Shown here piece after piece: positions 36,390 to 46,600 of a stretch of 64,000 bases of DNA. Within the stretch, counting starts at the first letter, position 1. Every line of letters begins with the position of its first letter. The stretch is taken from NCBI RefSeq assembly GCF_015240255.1, contig NZ_CP061205.1:1137501-1201500 (forward strand), read 5' to 3'. The stretch is from Kordiimonas pumila. Lineage in GTDB: Bacteria; Pseudomonadota; Alphaproteobacteria; Sphingomonadales; Kordiimonadaceae. The position numbers and the translations under genes were made by a program. The notes below the pieces were generated by a model. That model was not told the DNA's origin. It did no database searches and saw only the letters and a list, made by a program, of their open reading frames with translations.

Positions 36390-37229
36390 GTGAAATTATT
36401 TGCTATCAGCGATCTCCACTTATCGAATCCGTCTAACCTTGAGGCTTTTCTCGCTTTGAAAGAGCACGCAGAAGACTGGCTTATTCTTGGGGGTGATATT
36501 GCTGAGCGGCCTGAAACTCTGGAAATTGCTTTTCGTCATGCCGTAAAATCTTTTGCCTGTGTGATTTGGGTTCCTGGAAATCATGAGTTATGGGCGCTGC
36601 CTGATGAAAACGGAGAACAGATATGCGGAGTCGCGAGATACGAGCATTTGGTTGAATTGGCACGTGCGTACGGTGTGCTGACTCCTGAAGATCCCTTTAT
36701 TGCATGGCCCGGATCATTAGGGGATCACGGCGCACCGCTTGTCCTTGCGCCACTCTTTTTACTCTATGACTACAGTTTTGGCCCTGAGGGTATGTCTCAC
36801 GCTGAAATTGTTGCGTGGGCAAGGGAAATGAAATGTGTAGCAGCAGATGAACACTTGTTGGCCTCAGAACCTTATGTGCGGGTAGAAGACTGGTGTGCCG
36901 ACCGTATTAAAATCAGTGAACAACGCCTCTCGGAAATTGAGGTAGGCAGCCGAACCGTGTTGATTAACCATTTCCCCATGCGCAAAGATTTGATCCACAT
37001 CCCCAGAGTGCCCCGCTTCATTCCTTGGTGTGGCACCGCCAAGACAGAAAACTGGCACAACAAGTATAATGCCGAAGTGGTTGTGACGGGCCATTTGCAC
37101 GTTAGGCGCACAGATTGGCGCGACCAAACACGTTTCGAAGAAGTGTCGCTTGGGTACCCAAAGCAGTGGGATCAGGCAAAAGGCGTTGCGCCTTACTTAA
37201 GGCAAATATTGCCGTACAGTCAGGAGTAA
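36390..37229 (+). CDS. PptH-like metallophosphoesterase
   Basis: A 279-residue calcineurin-like phosphoesterase starting at GTG. Metal ligands are seen in ISDLHLSN (Asp8, His10), GGDIAE (Asp36), GNHELW (Asn64, His65), NHFP and VTGHLHVRR. The segments KSFACVIWVPGNHELW, LAPLFLLYDYSFGPEG and RFEEVSLGYPKQW are those of the actinobacterial enzymes near PptT, including mycobacterial PptH, which removes 4'-phosphopantetheine from carrier proteins. Here it is convergent with an Sfp-type transferase (12 bases apart), the same pairing. The assignment as an ACP hydrolase is inference from family and neighbour. Confidence 0.85.
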   Translation: MKLFAISDLHLSNPSNLEAFLALKEHAEDWLILGGDIAERPETLEIAFRHAVKSFACVIWVPGNHELWALPDENGEQICGVARYEHLVELARAYGVLTPEDPFIAWPGSLGDHGAPLVLAPLFLLYDYSFGPEGMSHAEIVAWAREMKCVAADEHLLASEPYVRVEDWCADRIKISEQRLSEIEVGSRTVLINHFPMRKDLIHIPRVPRFIPWCGTAKTENWHNKYNAEVVVTGHLHVRRTDWRDQTRFEEVSLGYPKQWDQAKGVAPYLRQILPYSQE

Positions 37230-37241
37230 TTTGGTGAAGCG

Positions 37242-38006
37242 TTACGGGCTGGCCCTAAATTTTTCAATAATAGCCTGCAGCGGTGCTGCTTCGATTTTAC
37301 AGTCCAGTTTATGTTTGTCTACGCCTTGGGCGGCGATGGCGGCAACATGATCAGGCCCTGGCCTGTAATGCTTCAGGTACCAGCTTTCAGGATCATCAAT
37401 GTTTTGTCGCTCGTGCTGCTGTTTAAAATGAATTGCCAGTGGGTCAAGGTTGAAATGAAAGTCTGTTAAAGGCAGGGATAGCCCTTTGCCGATCGCTTTT
37501 ATATAAGCTTCCTTCAAAGTCCAGAAGGTTAGAAAGATTTCTTTTTGCCGATTCGCAGGAGTATTGCCCAAAATAGCCTGTTCTTCATGTGTAAAGACCG
37601 TGGGGGCGAGGTCTAGGCAACTATCCTTTCTGCCCAGCCATTCAATATCAATGCCGATGTCATTTTCCTCAGTTAGAGCGACAGCGACCATGTGGCGGGT
37701 GTGGGATAAGTTTACCCGCAATCTGGCGGCATGATGCCGGATGATGACCTCTGGTTTGCCAAAATCGCTGGCAGAAAACTCTATTTTGTTTGGTTGAATA
37801 TCGCTGTAGAAGGCCAGCACTGCGCGGGTTATAGCGTGGGCGGCTATGTAAGATTGACGGTCATGGTCAAAGTAAAACTTATCCGCCCTTTCTTGTTCGC
37901 TGAGGCTTAACAAACCGAGTAGTTGAGGCCATTGCAGGCTATCAATGCTTCTGCAATCGAGATGCCAAGCAATCACTTTATGGCGTAATGGTATGCTAAT
38001 TTCCAT
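37242..38006 (-). CDS. Sfp-type 4'-phosphopantetheinyl transferase
   Basis: A 254-residue Sfp-type enzyme with the motifs NLSHTRHMVAVAL, IGIDIEWLG (Asp120, Glu122) and FWTLKEAYIKAIGKGL (Lys165, Glu166). It should activate the many ACPs of this cluster by attaching the phosphopantetheine arm from coenzyme A. It is divergent from the AT-ER gene and convergent with the PptH-like gene. Confidence 0.94.
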   Translation of the reverse strand: MEISIPLRHKVIAWHLDCRSIDSLQWPQLLGLLSLSEQERADKFYFDHDRQSYIAAHAITRAVLAFYSDIQPNKIEFSASDFGKPEVIIRHHAARLRVNLSHTRHMVAVALTEENDIGIDIEWLGRKDSCLDLAPTVFTHEEQAILGNTPANRQKEIFLTFWTLKEAYIKAIGKGLSLPLTDFHFNLDPLAIHFKQQHERQNIDDPESWYLKHYRPGPDHVAAIAAQGVDKHKLDCKIEAAPLQAIIEKFRASP

Positions 38007-38241
38007 GTATTTCAGTGCCTTACGGGAAAACTGCTTGCATTGTAATATTGTTTTACCAATAATCCTTTTATAAGCTACAGATATTTAATTAATAATTGGG
38101 GCTAACTGGAATAATGCCAACTGAATCGTTCTAAGAACGCTGATGATAAAAAATACCTGAATTATTATACTCAAAATTAAATGCCCCTGAAAACAGGGCT
38201 AGGGACGGGTGGTCACTCCAGACTACCCATTGGAGGACTAG

Positions 38242-40620
38242 ATGCTGGCGGCTATGTTTCCCGGTCAAGGGGCGCAGCGGTTATCGATGGGCAATGGCCT
38301 GTTTGAACGATTTCCGCAGCTGTGCAGGGAAGCGGATGACATTCTTGGCTACTCTTTGCGCAGCTTGTGCATGGACGGCCCCATAGAACGACTAACAGAA
38401 ACGCAGTATACGCAGCCCGCCCTCTATGTTGTTAATGCTCTTGAGTATTTAGCTTTCATGGAAGACGGCGGCGAAAAGCCAGATTACCTGCTTGGTCATA
38501 GCGTTTCAGAGTATGTCGCGCTTTTTGCGGCGGGTGTACTTGATTTTGCGAGCGGCTTAAGGCTGGTGCAAAAACGCGGGGCGCTGATGGCTGAGGCCAA
38601 AGGCGGCGGCATGGCTGCTGTTCTGGGCCTAACTGCAGAACAGGTAGAAGATATAATTGCCCGCGAAGGCTTAACGGATATCTTTGCCGCCAATTATAAT
38701 ACGCCTAAGCAGATTGTTATCTCCGGTAAAAAAGAGACTATTCTTGCGGCAGAGCTCTTGTTTCAAAACGCAGGGGCCATGCTCTATAAAGTTCTTGCTG
38801 TAAGCGGCGCGTTCCATTCGCCGTTCATGAAAGAATCGCAGCAGGCTTTTGCTGAGTTGGCAAAGGGGCTTGAATTTAAGACCCCTCAAACCCCCGTGAT
38901 TTCGAATGTAACCGCAAGGCCGCATCTGCCAGCTGATATCCGGGCAAAAATGATAGAGCAGATAACAGCGCCTGTGAAATGGAGCGAAAGCATAAGGTAT
39001 TTGCTGGCCAAGGGGCTTGAGGTTAGTGATTTTAAAGAGATCGGGCCAAAAGGGCCGCCTATCTTGCAGCCTATGGTTAAAAGAACGCAGCTAGAGGCTG
39101 GCCCACTTGATGCAGAGACACTGAAACAGGAAGAAGAGGCAAAACGCGCTGGTGCGCAGGCAAAGTCAGCGCCTGCTGATAAAAAAGAAACTGTCACTTC
39201 TGCGTCTGTAAAGGCGGCCTCTCCTTTGGTGAACGGTAAATTAAACGGCGTACATAAGCCCGCCACTAAGCCTTCTGTTCGGCTTGGGTCCCAAGAATTT
39301 TGTAATAAGTTTGGCCTTAAGTACCCCTATGTTAGTGGCGCCATGTACCGGGGCATTGCATCTGCTGATATGGTTATCAAAATGGCAAATGCTGGCATGC
39401 TGGGTTTCTTGGGGGCAGGGGGCATGCCCATTAAGGATGTTGAGGAAAACCTCGCAAAAATACAGGCTTCTGTTGCTGTGGGTCAGCCATACGGGGTGAA
39501 TTTTATTTCCCACTTCAATAGGCCGCATGCAGAAGAGGCCTTAACAGATGTTTTGTTGAAATATGCTGTACCGGTGATTGAAGCATCGGCCTTTATGGAA
39601 GTGTCGCCAGCACTGGTGCGCTACCGCGCCAAAGGGTTATCCCGTACAGGCGACAATATTCATGTGAAAAACAGAATTATTGCCAAAGTATCGCGTCCTG
39701 ACATTGCGGCAAACTTTTTGTCACCGCCGCCAGATAAAATGCTTGATAAAATGGTGTCTGAGCGCGCACTGACCGCTGAGGAAGCTAGCATGCTTCGCTT
39801 GGTGCCCATGGCAGACGCCGTAACGGTTGAGTCTGATTCTGGTGGGCACACGGATCAAGGCAACCCGTTTAACCTTATTCCCGCAGTGCTGTCAGTTCGC
39901 AAGAAAGCACAAGAGAGATTTCCCGGTTTTGGACCGATATTTGTTGGTGCAGGTGGCGGTATTGGTACGCCAGAAGCAGCGGCTGCGGTCTTTATGCTGG
40001 GGGCTGATTATATTGTCTCTGGGTCCATTAACCAGTGCACCGTTGAAGCGGGCACCAGTGATGCTGTGAAAGATTTACTGGCTGCCGCCAATGTGTACGA
40101 CACAGGGTATGCGCCGTCTGGTGCCATGTTTGAACTGGGTTCAAAAATTCAGGTTTTGAAAAAGGGCCTCTTTTTTCCGTCGCGGGCAGAAAAGCTTGTG
40201 TCTCTCTATAATCAATCTGGAAGTATTGATGAGATCGATACAAAACTCGCTCAGCAGATTCAGGAGCGTTACTTTAAGCGCAGTTTTAACGAGGTTTTAA
40301 GTGAGATCAGAGAGCGCAGTAGTGCGGATGATTGGCGCAAAGTTGAAACAAATCCACGCTATAAAATGAGCCAAATTATTCGCTGTTATTACAGTGATAC
40401 GACGATGTGGGCATTGAGCGGTAATATGGATCATAAAGTGGACTTTCAAATTCACTGTGGGCCCGCAATGGGGGCTGTGAACCAGTGGCTCAAAGACACT
40501 GAGCTGGAAGATTGGCGTAAACGCAGTGTTGATGCGCTGGGTAAAAAACTATTAAGCGAAACTGCCGAGCTTTATGGTCGCAGGTTAACGGCTGCGATGC
40601 AGGGGGGCGCTATTGGCTAA
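38242..40620 (+). CDS. Trans-acyltransferase / enoylreductase fusion (AT-ER)
   Basis: A 792-residue fusion. Residues 1-290 are a malonyl transferase: FPGQGAQRLSMG, GHSVSEY (Ser87, with Ser where the usual Gly of GHSxGE lies), LVQKRGALM (Arg112) and SGAFHS. A charged linker of about 55 residues follows. Residues 345-790 are a PfaD-like FMN enoylreductase or oxidase with YPYVSGAMYRGIAS, ESDSGGHTDQGN and GAGGGIGTPEAAAA. This arrangement is common in trans-AT clusters: the AT loads the PKS ACPs and the ER reduces double bonds in trans or acts otherwise. GGAGGA precedes the ATG. The PKS start overlaps its stop. Confidence 0.94.
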   Translation: MLAAMFPGQGAQRLSMGNGLFERFPQLCREADDILGYSLRSLCMDGPIERLTETQYTQPALYVVNALEYLAFMEDGGEKPDYLLGHSVSEYVALFAAGVLDFASGLRLVQKRGALMAEAKGGGMAAVLGLTAEQVEDIIAREGLTDIFAANYNTPKQIVISGKKETILAAELLFQNAGAMLYKVLAVSGAFHSPFMKESQQAFAELAKGLEFKTPQTPVISNVTARPHLPADIRAKMIEQITAPVKWSESIRYLLAKGLEVSDFKEIGPKGPPILQPMVKRTQLEAGPLDAETLKQEEEAKRAGAQAKSAPADKKETVTSASVKAASPLVNGKLNGVHKPATKPSVRLGSQEFCNKFGLKYPYVSGAMYRGIASADMVIKMANAGMLGFLGAGGMPIKDVEENLAKIQASVAVGQPYGVNFISHFNRPHAEEALTDVLLKYAVPVIEASAFMEVSPALVRYRAKGLSRTGDNIHVKNRIIAKVSRPDIAANFLSPPPDKMLDKMVSERALTAEEASMLRLVPMADAVTVESDSGGHTDQGNPFNLIPAVLSVRKKAQERFPGFGPIFVGAGGGIGTPEAAAAVFMLGADYIVSGSINQCTVEAGTSDAVKDLLAAANVYDTGYAPSGAMFELGSKIQVLKKGLFFPSRAEKLVSLYNQSGSIDEIDTKLAQQIQERYFKRSFNEVLSEIRERSSADDWRKVETNPRYKMSQIIRCYYSDTTMWALSGNMDHKVDFQIHCGPAMGAVNQWLKDTELEDWRKRSVDALGKKLLSETAELYGRRLTAAMQGGAIG
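40601..40615 (+). promoter_or_regulatory. Ribosome binding site fixing the PKS TTG start
   Basis: AGGGGGG lies six bases before TTG at 40613, which overlaps the AT-ER stop codon TAA (40618-40620). No better ATG exists nearby before the first KS motif (VAIIGTG), so the giant gene starts with TTG and depends on translational coupling. Confidence 0.65.
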
Positions 40621-43600
40621 AGCCCGGAAATATCCGTCCGAACCTGTTGCTATTATTGGCACTGGCGTGCGGCTACCGCAGGCTGATAGCTTGGATGATT
40701 TCTGGCAGCATCTTGATGCAGGCCGGTCTTTGATCAGGGAGTTGCCTTCAGGGCGGTTTGACCTTAATGCGTTCCTCAGTGACCCAGCACAGGGTAATAA
40801 CGCCAAAAATGTTTGGGGTGGCTTCGTTGAAGACGCGGATTGTTTTGATGCGGCCTTTTTCGGGATTTCGCCTAAAGAAGCCTCCTTTATGGACCCGCAG
40901 CAACGCTTTGCGCTTGAGATGGCGTGGCATGCCCTTGAAGATGCGGGGCTGAAGGCCAGCGATGTAGCAGGCAGTAATACCGGTGTGTACATGGGGGTGT
41001 GTCACTGGGATTATGCGGAGCTTTTAGAAAAGCATTATGCCCATACGGATGCTTACATGCCAACGGGCATTGCGTACTCTATTCTGGCCAACCGGGTTTC
41101 GCACTTTTTTGATTTTCACGGCCCTAGCATTACGAACGATACGGCCTGCGCAGCGTCGATGACCTCAATTTATGAGGCTGTGCGCGCTATTCAAAACGGC
41201 GAGTGCGACATGGCGCTTGCGGGCGGCGTGAACCTGATATGGTCGCCAAATCACTTCTCAGCTTTTTCAAAAGCAGGCATGCTCTCAAAAGTGGGGAAAA
41301 GCCAAGCCTTTGATGCAGGTGCTGATGGTTATGTGCGCGGCGAAGGCGGTGCTGTTTTGCTGTTGAAACCGCTTGCCCAAGCAGAGGCGGACGGTGACAA
41401 TATTCAAGGGATCATTCGGGGGATTGGGGTGAACCACGGTGGCCGCACCAATTCCCTTACTGTGACGAGCCCCGACGCGCAGGCAGCACTTATTCAGTCC
41501 GTCTACAAGGCCGCGGATGTTGAAATTGATAGTATTAATTATATTGAAGCGCACGGCCCTGGCACGCCGCTTGGGGACCCCATTGAAATAACAGGCTTAA
41601 AGCAGGCATTCTCAACGCTTTATGCAGAACGGGGCGCTGAAATTGAGCCTGACACATGCGGCATTGGGTCCGTAAAGACCAATATCGGCCACCTTGAAGG
41701 GGCGGCGGGTGTAGCTGGTATTATCAAGGTTCTCGCCGCGCTCAAAAATGAAAAAATCCCCGCGAATGTTGGTTTCAAGTCTCTTAATCGTATGGTTGAT
41801 CTTGAAGGTACGCCGTTTCATGTGCTGGGGGAACCGCGCCTTTGGAAAAGGTCAGATAAACCGCGCCGGGCAGGGGTTAGTTCCTTTGGTTTTGGGGGCA
41901 GCAATGCTCATGCACTTATTGAGGGGTATGACCAGGGCGGGGCAGCAACTGGCAGTGATGGTTATGAAGGTCTGCACTATATTCCGCTTTCAGCCAAAAG
42001 TAAGGAAAGACTGCATTCATATGCTTCTGCGCTTTTGAAGCATTTGGACAGAGATCACTCAGAATCGCGCAATATTGCCAATATTGCCTATACATACCAA
42101 ACGGGCCGTGAAGATTTTGAGGAGCGGGTTGTGTTTGCGGTCAAAACGCCTCAAGCCCTGCAAGTTGCCCTTAGGGATTTTATCTCAGGTCAAGAGAATG
42201 CAGATATTCTGCTTGCGGGCAGCGAGGGTGTCGAAGACGGCACTGTACGTGACTGGCTCAGTGGTAAATCAATAACATGGGCCTTTCATGCGGACGGCGG
42301 TGTAAGGCGCATATCTGTACCAGTGTATCCTTTTGCGCGGGACGTTCACTGGATGGATGTGTTTGCGGCGCGTAAGGATACAGCCGCTGTGCCACATCCT
42401 CTTTTGCACCGTAATATATCGACCTTTGATCATATTGCCTTTGAAACGGTGCTGACGGGCGATGAACCCATTTGGTCTGATCATCATGTTGGTGGTGTCC
42501 AGATTTTACCGGGCACTGTGTACGCTGAAATGATACATTCCAGTGTTTCCCTGATGATACAGGCTGAGGGCAAGCAGTTAACCCTTCATGATATGGTGAT
42601 CCTGCGGCCAGTAAGGGCAGAGGGTGAGACAGTCAAGCTGGAGACACGGCTGAAACAGGCTGGTGATAATACGTTTGATGTCAAGATCATCCGCCGCGAC
42701 AAAACAGGTGGGGAAACATTACTTGTGCAAGCACAAGTGCGGCTTTCTGCCATTCAGGACATAGCACCTGTTGATTTAGGCCAAATGGCTGAACAGATGC
42801 CGCGCACTATTGCCGCGGAGGATTGTTATGACATTCTGTTAAAGTCAGGTGTTGACCACGGGCCACTTTTCAGGGTTTTGAAGCAGGTTAAAAGTGACGG
42901 GCAGCAGGTTCTGGCACAGTTGAAGCTGTCGCGCCGGATGGCGGCCTCGCATACTAGCCTGCCCTTGCATCCGCATTTGCTTGACGGGGCTATACAGGCT
43001 TGGGTTGGCCTTGATGTTGACCTTAACGGGCAGGCCGCCGTGCCGTTTGCTTGCGATGCAGTGGAGGTTTATCACCCTTGTGCCCCTGAAATGTGGGTGC
43101 TGGTGCGCTCAAGCGCCGGGCAGCAAAGCGGGGGATCATCCCTACATCTGGATATCACGCTATTTGATAAAAAAGGGGTGGTCTGCGTTCAGCTAAAAAA
43201 CTTGGTGCTACGGGCCATGTCTGAAAAGGTTGATACGGCTAATCCATTACAGGATACGCTCCTGTCGAAGCTAACGTGGCAAGAGGTGTCGCTGCCTTCT
43301 GTGAGCCAGCCCGCTAATACGCATATTAGGCTTTATGCGGCAGGCCAAGTTGCAGACGCTGCTAAGGCAAGTGCGCCTAGGTTAAATGCAACTTACACAG
43401 CATTTCCAGCGCCGGGCGCGCAGGAAATTAGCGAAACATCATCACAGTATTTTAGCCTTATGCACCGCGAGATTGCATCTTGGATGCGGGACGGTGCAAC
43501 GACTGACGCTGATTTTGTTTTAGTGCTGGAAGACGGTTTCGCAGAAGTATTGACGGCACCCGTTACAGCGCTTTTGAAAACAGCGACACTTGAAAACCCT

Positions 43601-46600
43601 AAACTGCGGGCCTTAGTTATTCGCTGTGCTAAAACGACAGCGTCGGATACTCTGGCGGATATCATCAAGGCGGAAGCTGCCATAGGCGGCGGTTTTCGTG
43701 AAGTTCGTTACGGCGAAAGCGGCACGCGGTTTTTACGCAAGTTTGTCCCGAGTGAAAGCTTGCCGAGCCCTAAGGGTTTAAAGCTTGATCCTGAAGCTGT
43801 TTACTGGGTAACTGGCGGCGCGGGCGGCCTTGGCCAACATTTTACAGAATGGCTGGTTGCAAACGGTGCGCGCAATATTTTGCTAACAGGCCGTAGTCCA
43901 AAAATATCCGAAAAAGCACAGGCATGGCTTGATGAATATACTCAAGCAGGCCTTAACTTGATGTACCGCCCGTGCGATATGACGGGCATCAGTGACCTGC
44001 AGGCGACAGTAGAATGGTGCACTAAGAAAGTTGGTGTGCTTAAAGGCATTATCCACGCGGCAGGTGTGCTTGGCGATGGTTATATTTTCAATCAAGATGT
44101 TGCCGACATTGAAACTGTTTTTGCCCCAAAAGTGGACGGCCTCGTTCATTTGGATAGGGCAACGTCGGGCTGTGCTCTTGAGTTTATGGTTTTGTGTTCT
44201 TCCGTTGCGGCAAGCTTTGGGAATAGCGGTCAAGCCCTATATGCGGGTGCTAACGCCTTTATGGATGCTTTTGTTCATGACCGTAATCAGATGGTCGGCG
44301 CTGGTACACGTGCGGGTAAAACCGTTTCTATTGCGTGGCCACTGTGGGCTGACGGCGGCATGCAGGTGGACGGTGCAACACTAACGGCAATGCAAAAACG
44401 CTGGGGTATAAAGCCCTTGCCGAAGGAAATCGCAAAGGCAGCATTAAGCACTGTTATTGCTCAAGAAACTGCTGAAAACCATACCGTTATGTACGGCGAT
44501 ATGGGGGATATTACTAAATTTCTTTCAGGCTTTGGTGCAGATCAGCTTCCGAGTAGTGTGGCTGCAACTGTGGACAGCTCGAAAAAAGTTAGCACGGTTG
44601 CGGGCACGGCAGATTTAAAGAAAATTGCGATAGAGCATTTGCGTGATGTGTTTGCAGATGTGCTGCAGTTTGAACCTGAAGAGCTTCGGGTAAACCGTAA
44701 GCTGGAAGAGTATGGGCTAGAGTCCATCTCTATTGTTGAGGCGACGAACAAACTTGAGGAAAATTTTGGTCCTCTCTCAAAAACACTACTATTTGAGTTT
44801 GTTGATATTCAGGGCTTAGCAGCTTATTTCGTAGAAAATCACGCGGACGCGCTCATGCAGCAGTCTTCTGCACCGGAAGCGGATACGGCATCACAAACCA
44901 CTGAACAGGCGGCGCAAGCACTTAAGGTGGTTGAGGATGCCCCGGTCAAAATCTCTTCAATGGCTAAAGACGCAGACGATAGCCATGATATAGCGATTGT
45001 CGGGATGTCCCTGAAAGTTTCCAAGGCGGATGACCAAGACACCTTCTGGCAGATGCTCAAGGACGGCATAGATGGTTTTGAAACGTGGCCGAAATCTCGC
45101 TGGGACCATGATGCTATTTTGCATCCAGAACGAGATGTGCTTGGTAAAACCGTGGTGAAAACCGGCGCGTTCCTTGATGATATTGACAAGTTTGACCCGC
45201 GTTATTTCCGCATTTCCCAAGCCGAAGCTGAAATTATGTCGCCTGAGGTGCGTTTGTTTTTAGAGGCCAGCGTGCATGCCTTTGAAGATGCGGGCTATTC
45301 ACGCGAATATATACAGCAGGCATACGGCGGGGATGTTGCGGTGATCATGGGGTCCATGACCAACGAATATCACTTGTACGGTTTCCAAAATATGTTGATG
45401 CGCGGGGCGCGGGCCAGCGGTAGTTACACGGGCACGGTTCCAAATATGGTGTCCTATTATTACGGCTTTACCGGGCCGTCATACTTTCTCGATACCATGT
45501 GCTCGGCGTCTTCCACATGTGTGCACGAAGCGGTGCATATGCTGCGGGCTGGCCGGTGCAAGATGGCGCTTGCGGGCGGTGTTAGCTTGCTTTTGCACCC
45601 ACAAAAGTTAATTGCGACCTCGCAGGAACATTTCACCACAAAAACAGCGGATGTTATTCGCGGCTACGGCGTTGGCGCAGATGGCACAATTCTGGGTGAA
45701 GGGGTTGGGGCTTTGGTGCTCAAAACCTTAGCTGATGCCGAACGTGACGGTGACCATATTTACGGTGTGATCAAGGGCACTGGTATTTCAAACGCTGGTG
45801 TGCGGAATGGTTTTACTGTACCAAGCCCTGCGCAGCAGGCGCGAGCTATCGAAGAAGCCCTTGATGATGCTAAGATAGAGGCTTCATCGATCGGATATAT
45901 AGAAGGGCATGGTTCAGGTACGGCTCTTGGTGACCCAATTGAGGTTAGGGCGCTGACGCAGGTTTACGGCAAAGCAGGGCTCGCCTTGCAGTCTTGCCCA
46001 GTAGGCACAGTAAAAAGTAATGTCGCGCATTTGCTTGCAGCGTCTGGCCTAGCAGGGCTCGCAAAAGTATTGATGCAGTTCAAGTACGGCGCTATTGCAC
46101 CGTCACTGCATTCCGCTGAATTAAACCCAGATATTCCTTTTGAGAAAACGCCCTTTTATGTGCCTCAAACGCTGTTGCCGTGGAAACCCCAAATAAATCA
46201 ACACGGGCAGCCTTTACCACGCCGTGCCGGGGTTACTTCAATCGGTGCCGGGGGTATGAACTCTCATATTATTCTGGAAGAATATATTGACGAGAGGCCT
46301 GCTACACCCCGCAGGCAAGAGGATGTTCTTCTTGTTCTATCTGCCATGAATGAAGATGCTTTGAGCAGAGTGACTGAGCAATTCTGTGCATATTTGGTGA
46401 AAGCGGCTGACGTTCCTTTATCTGATATTGCTTACACCCTTCAGGTAGGTAAAAATGAGCTCCCCTGTCGTTTGGCTGTTACTGCGCGCTCGCATGAAGA
46501 AGCCATTCAAAAAATATGGTCGTATCAATCAGGGGCGGATAGGGTTTGGTATGTACGCTCTATCCTTGATCAGGACCCACCCGAGGACGCGGATTACATT

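Noticed and set aside
36390-37229. Assigning the metallophosphoesterase as a cyclic-nucleotide phosphodiesterase
   Set aside because: The sequence segments after the metal motifs match PptH-like proteins and it is paired with a phosphopantetheinyl transferase gene.
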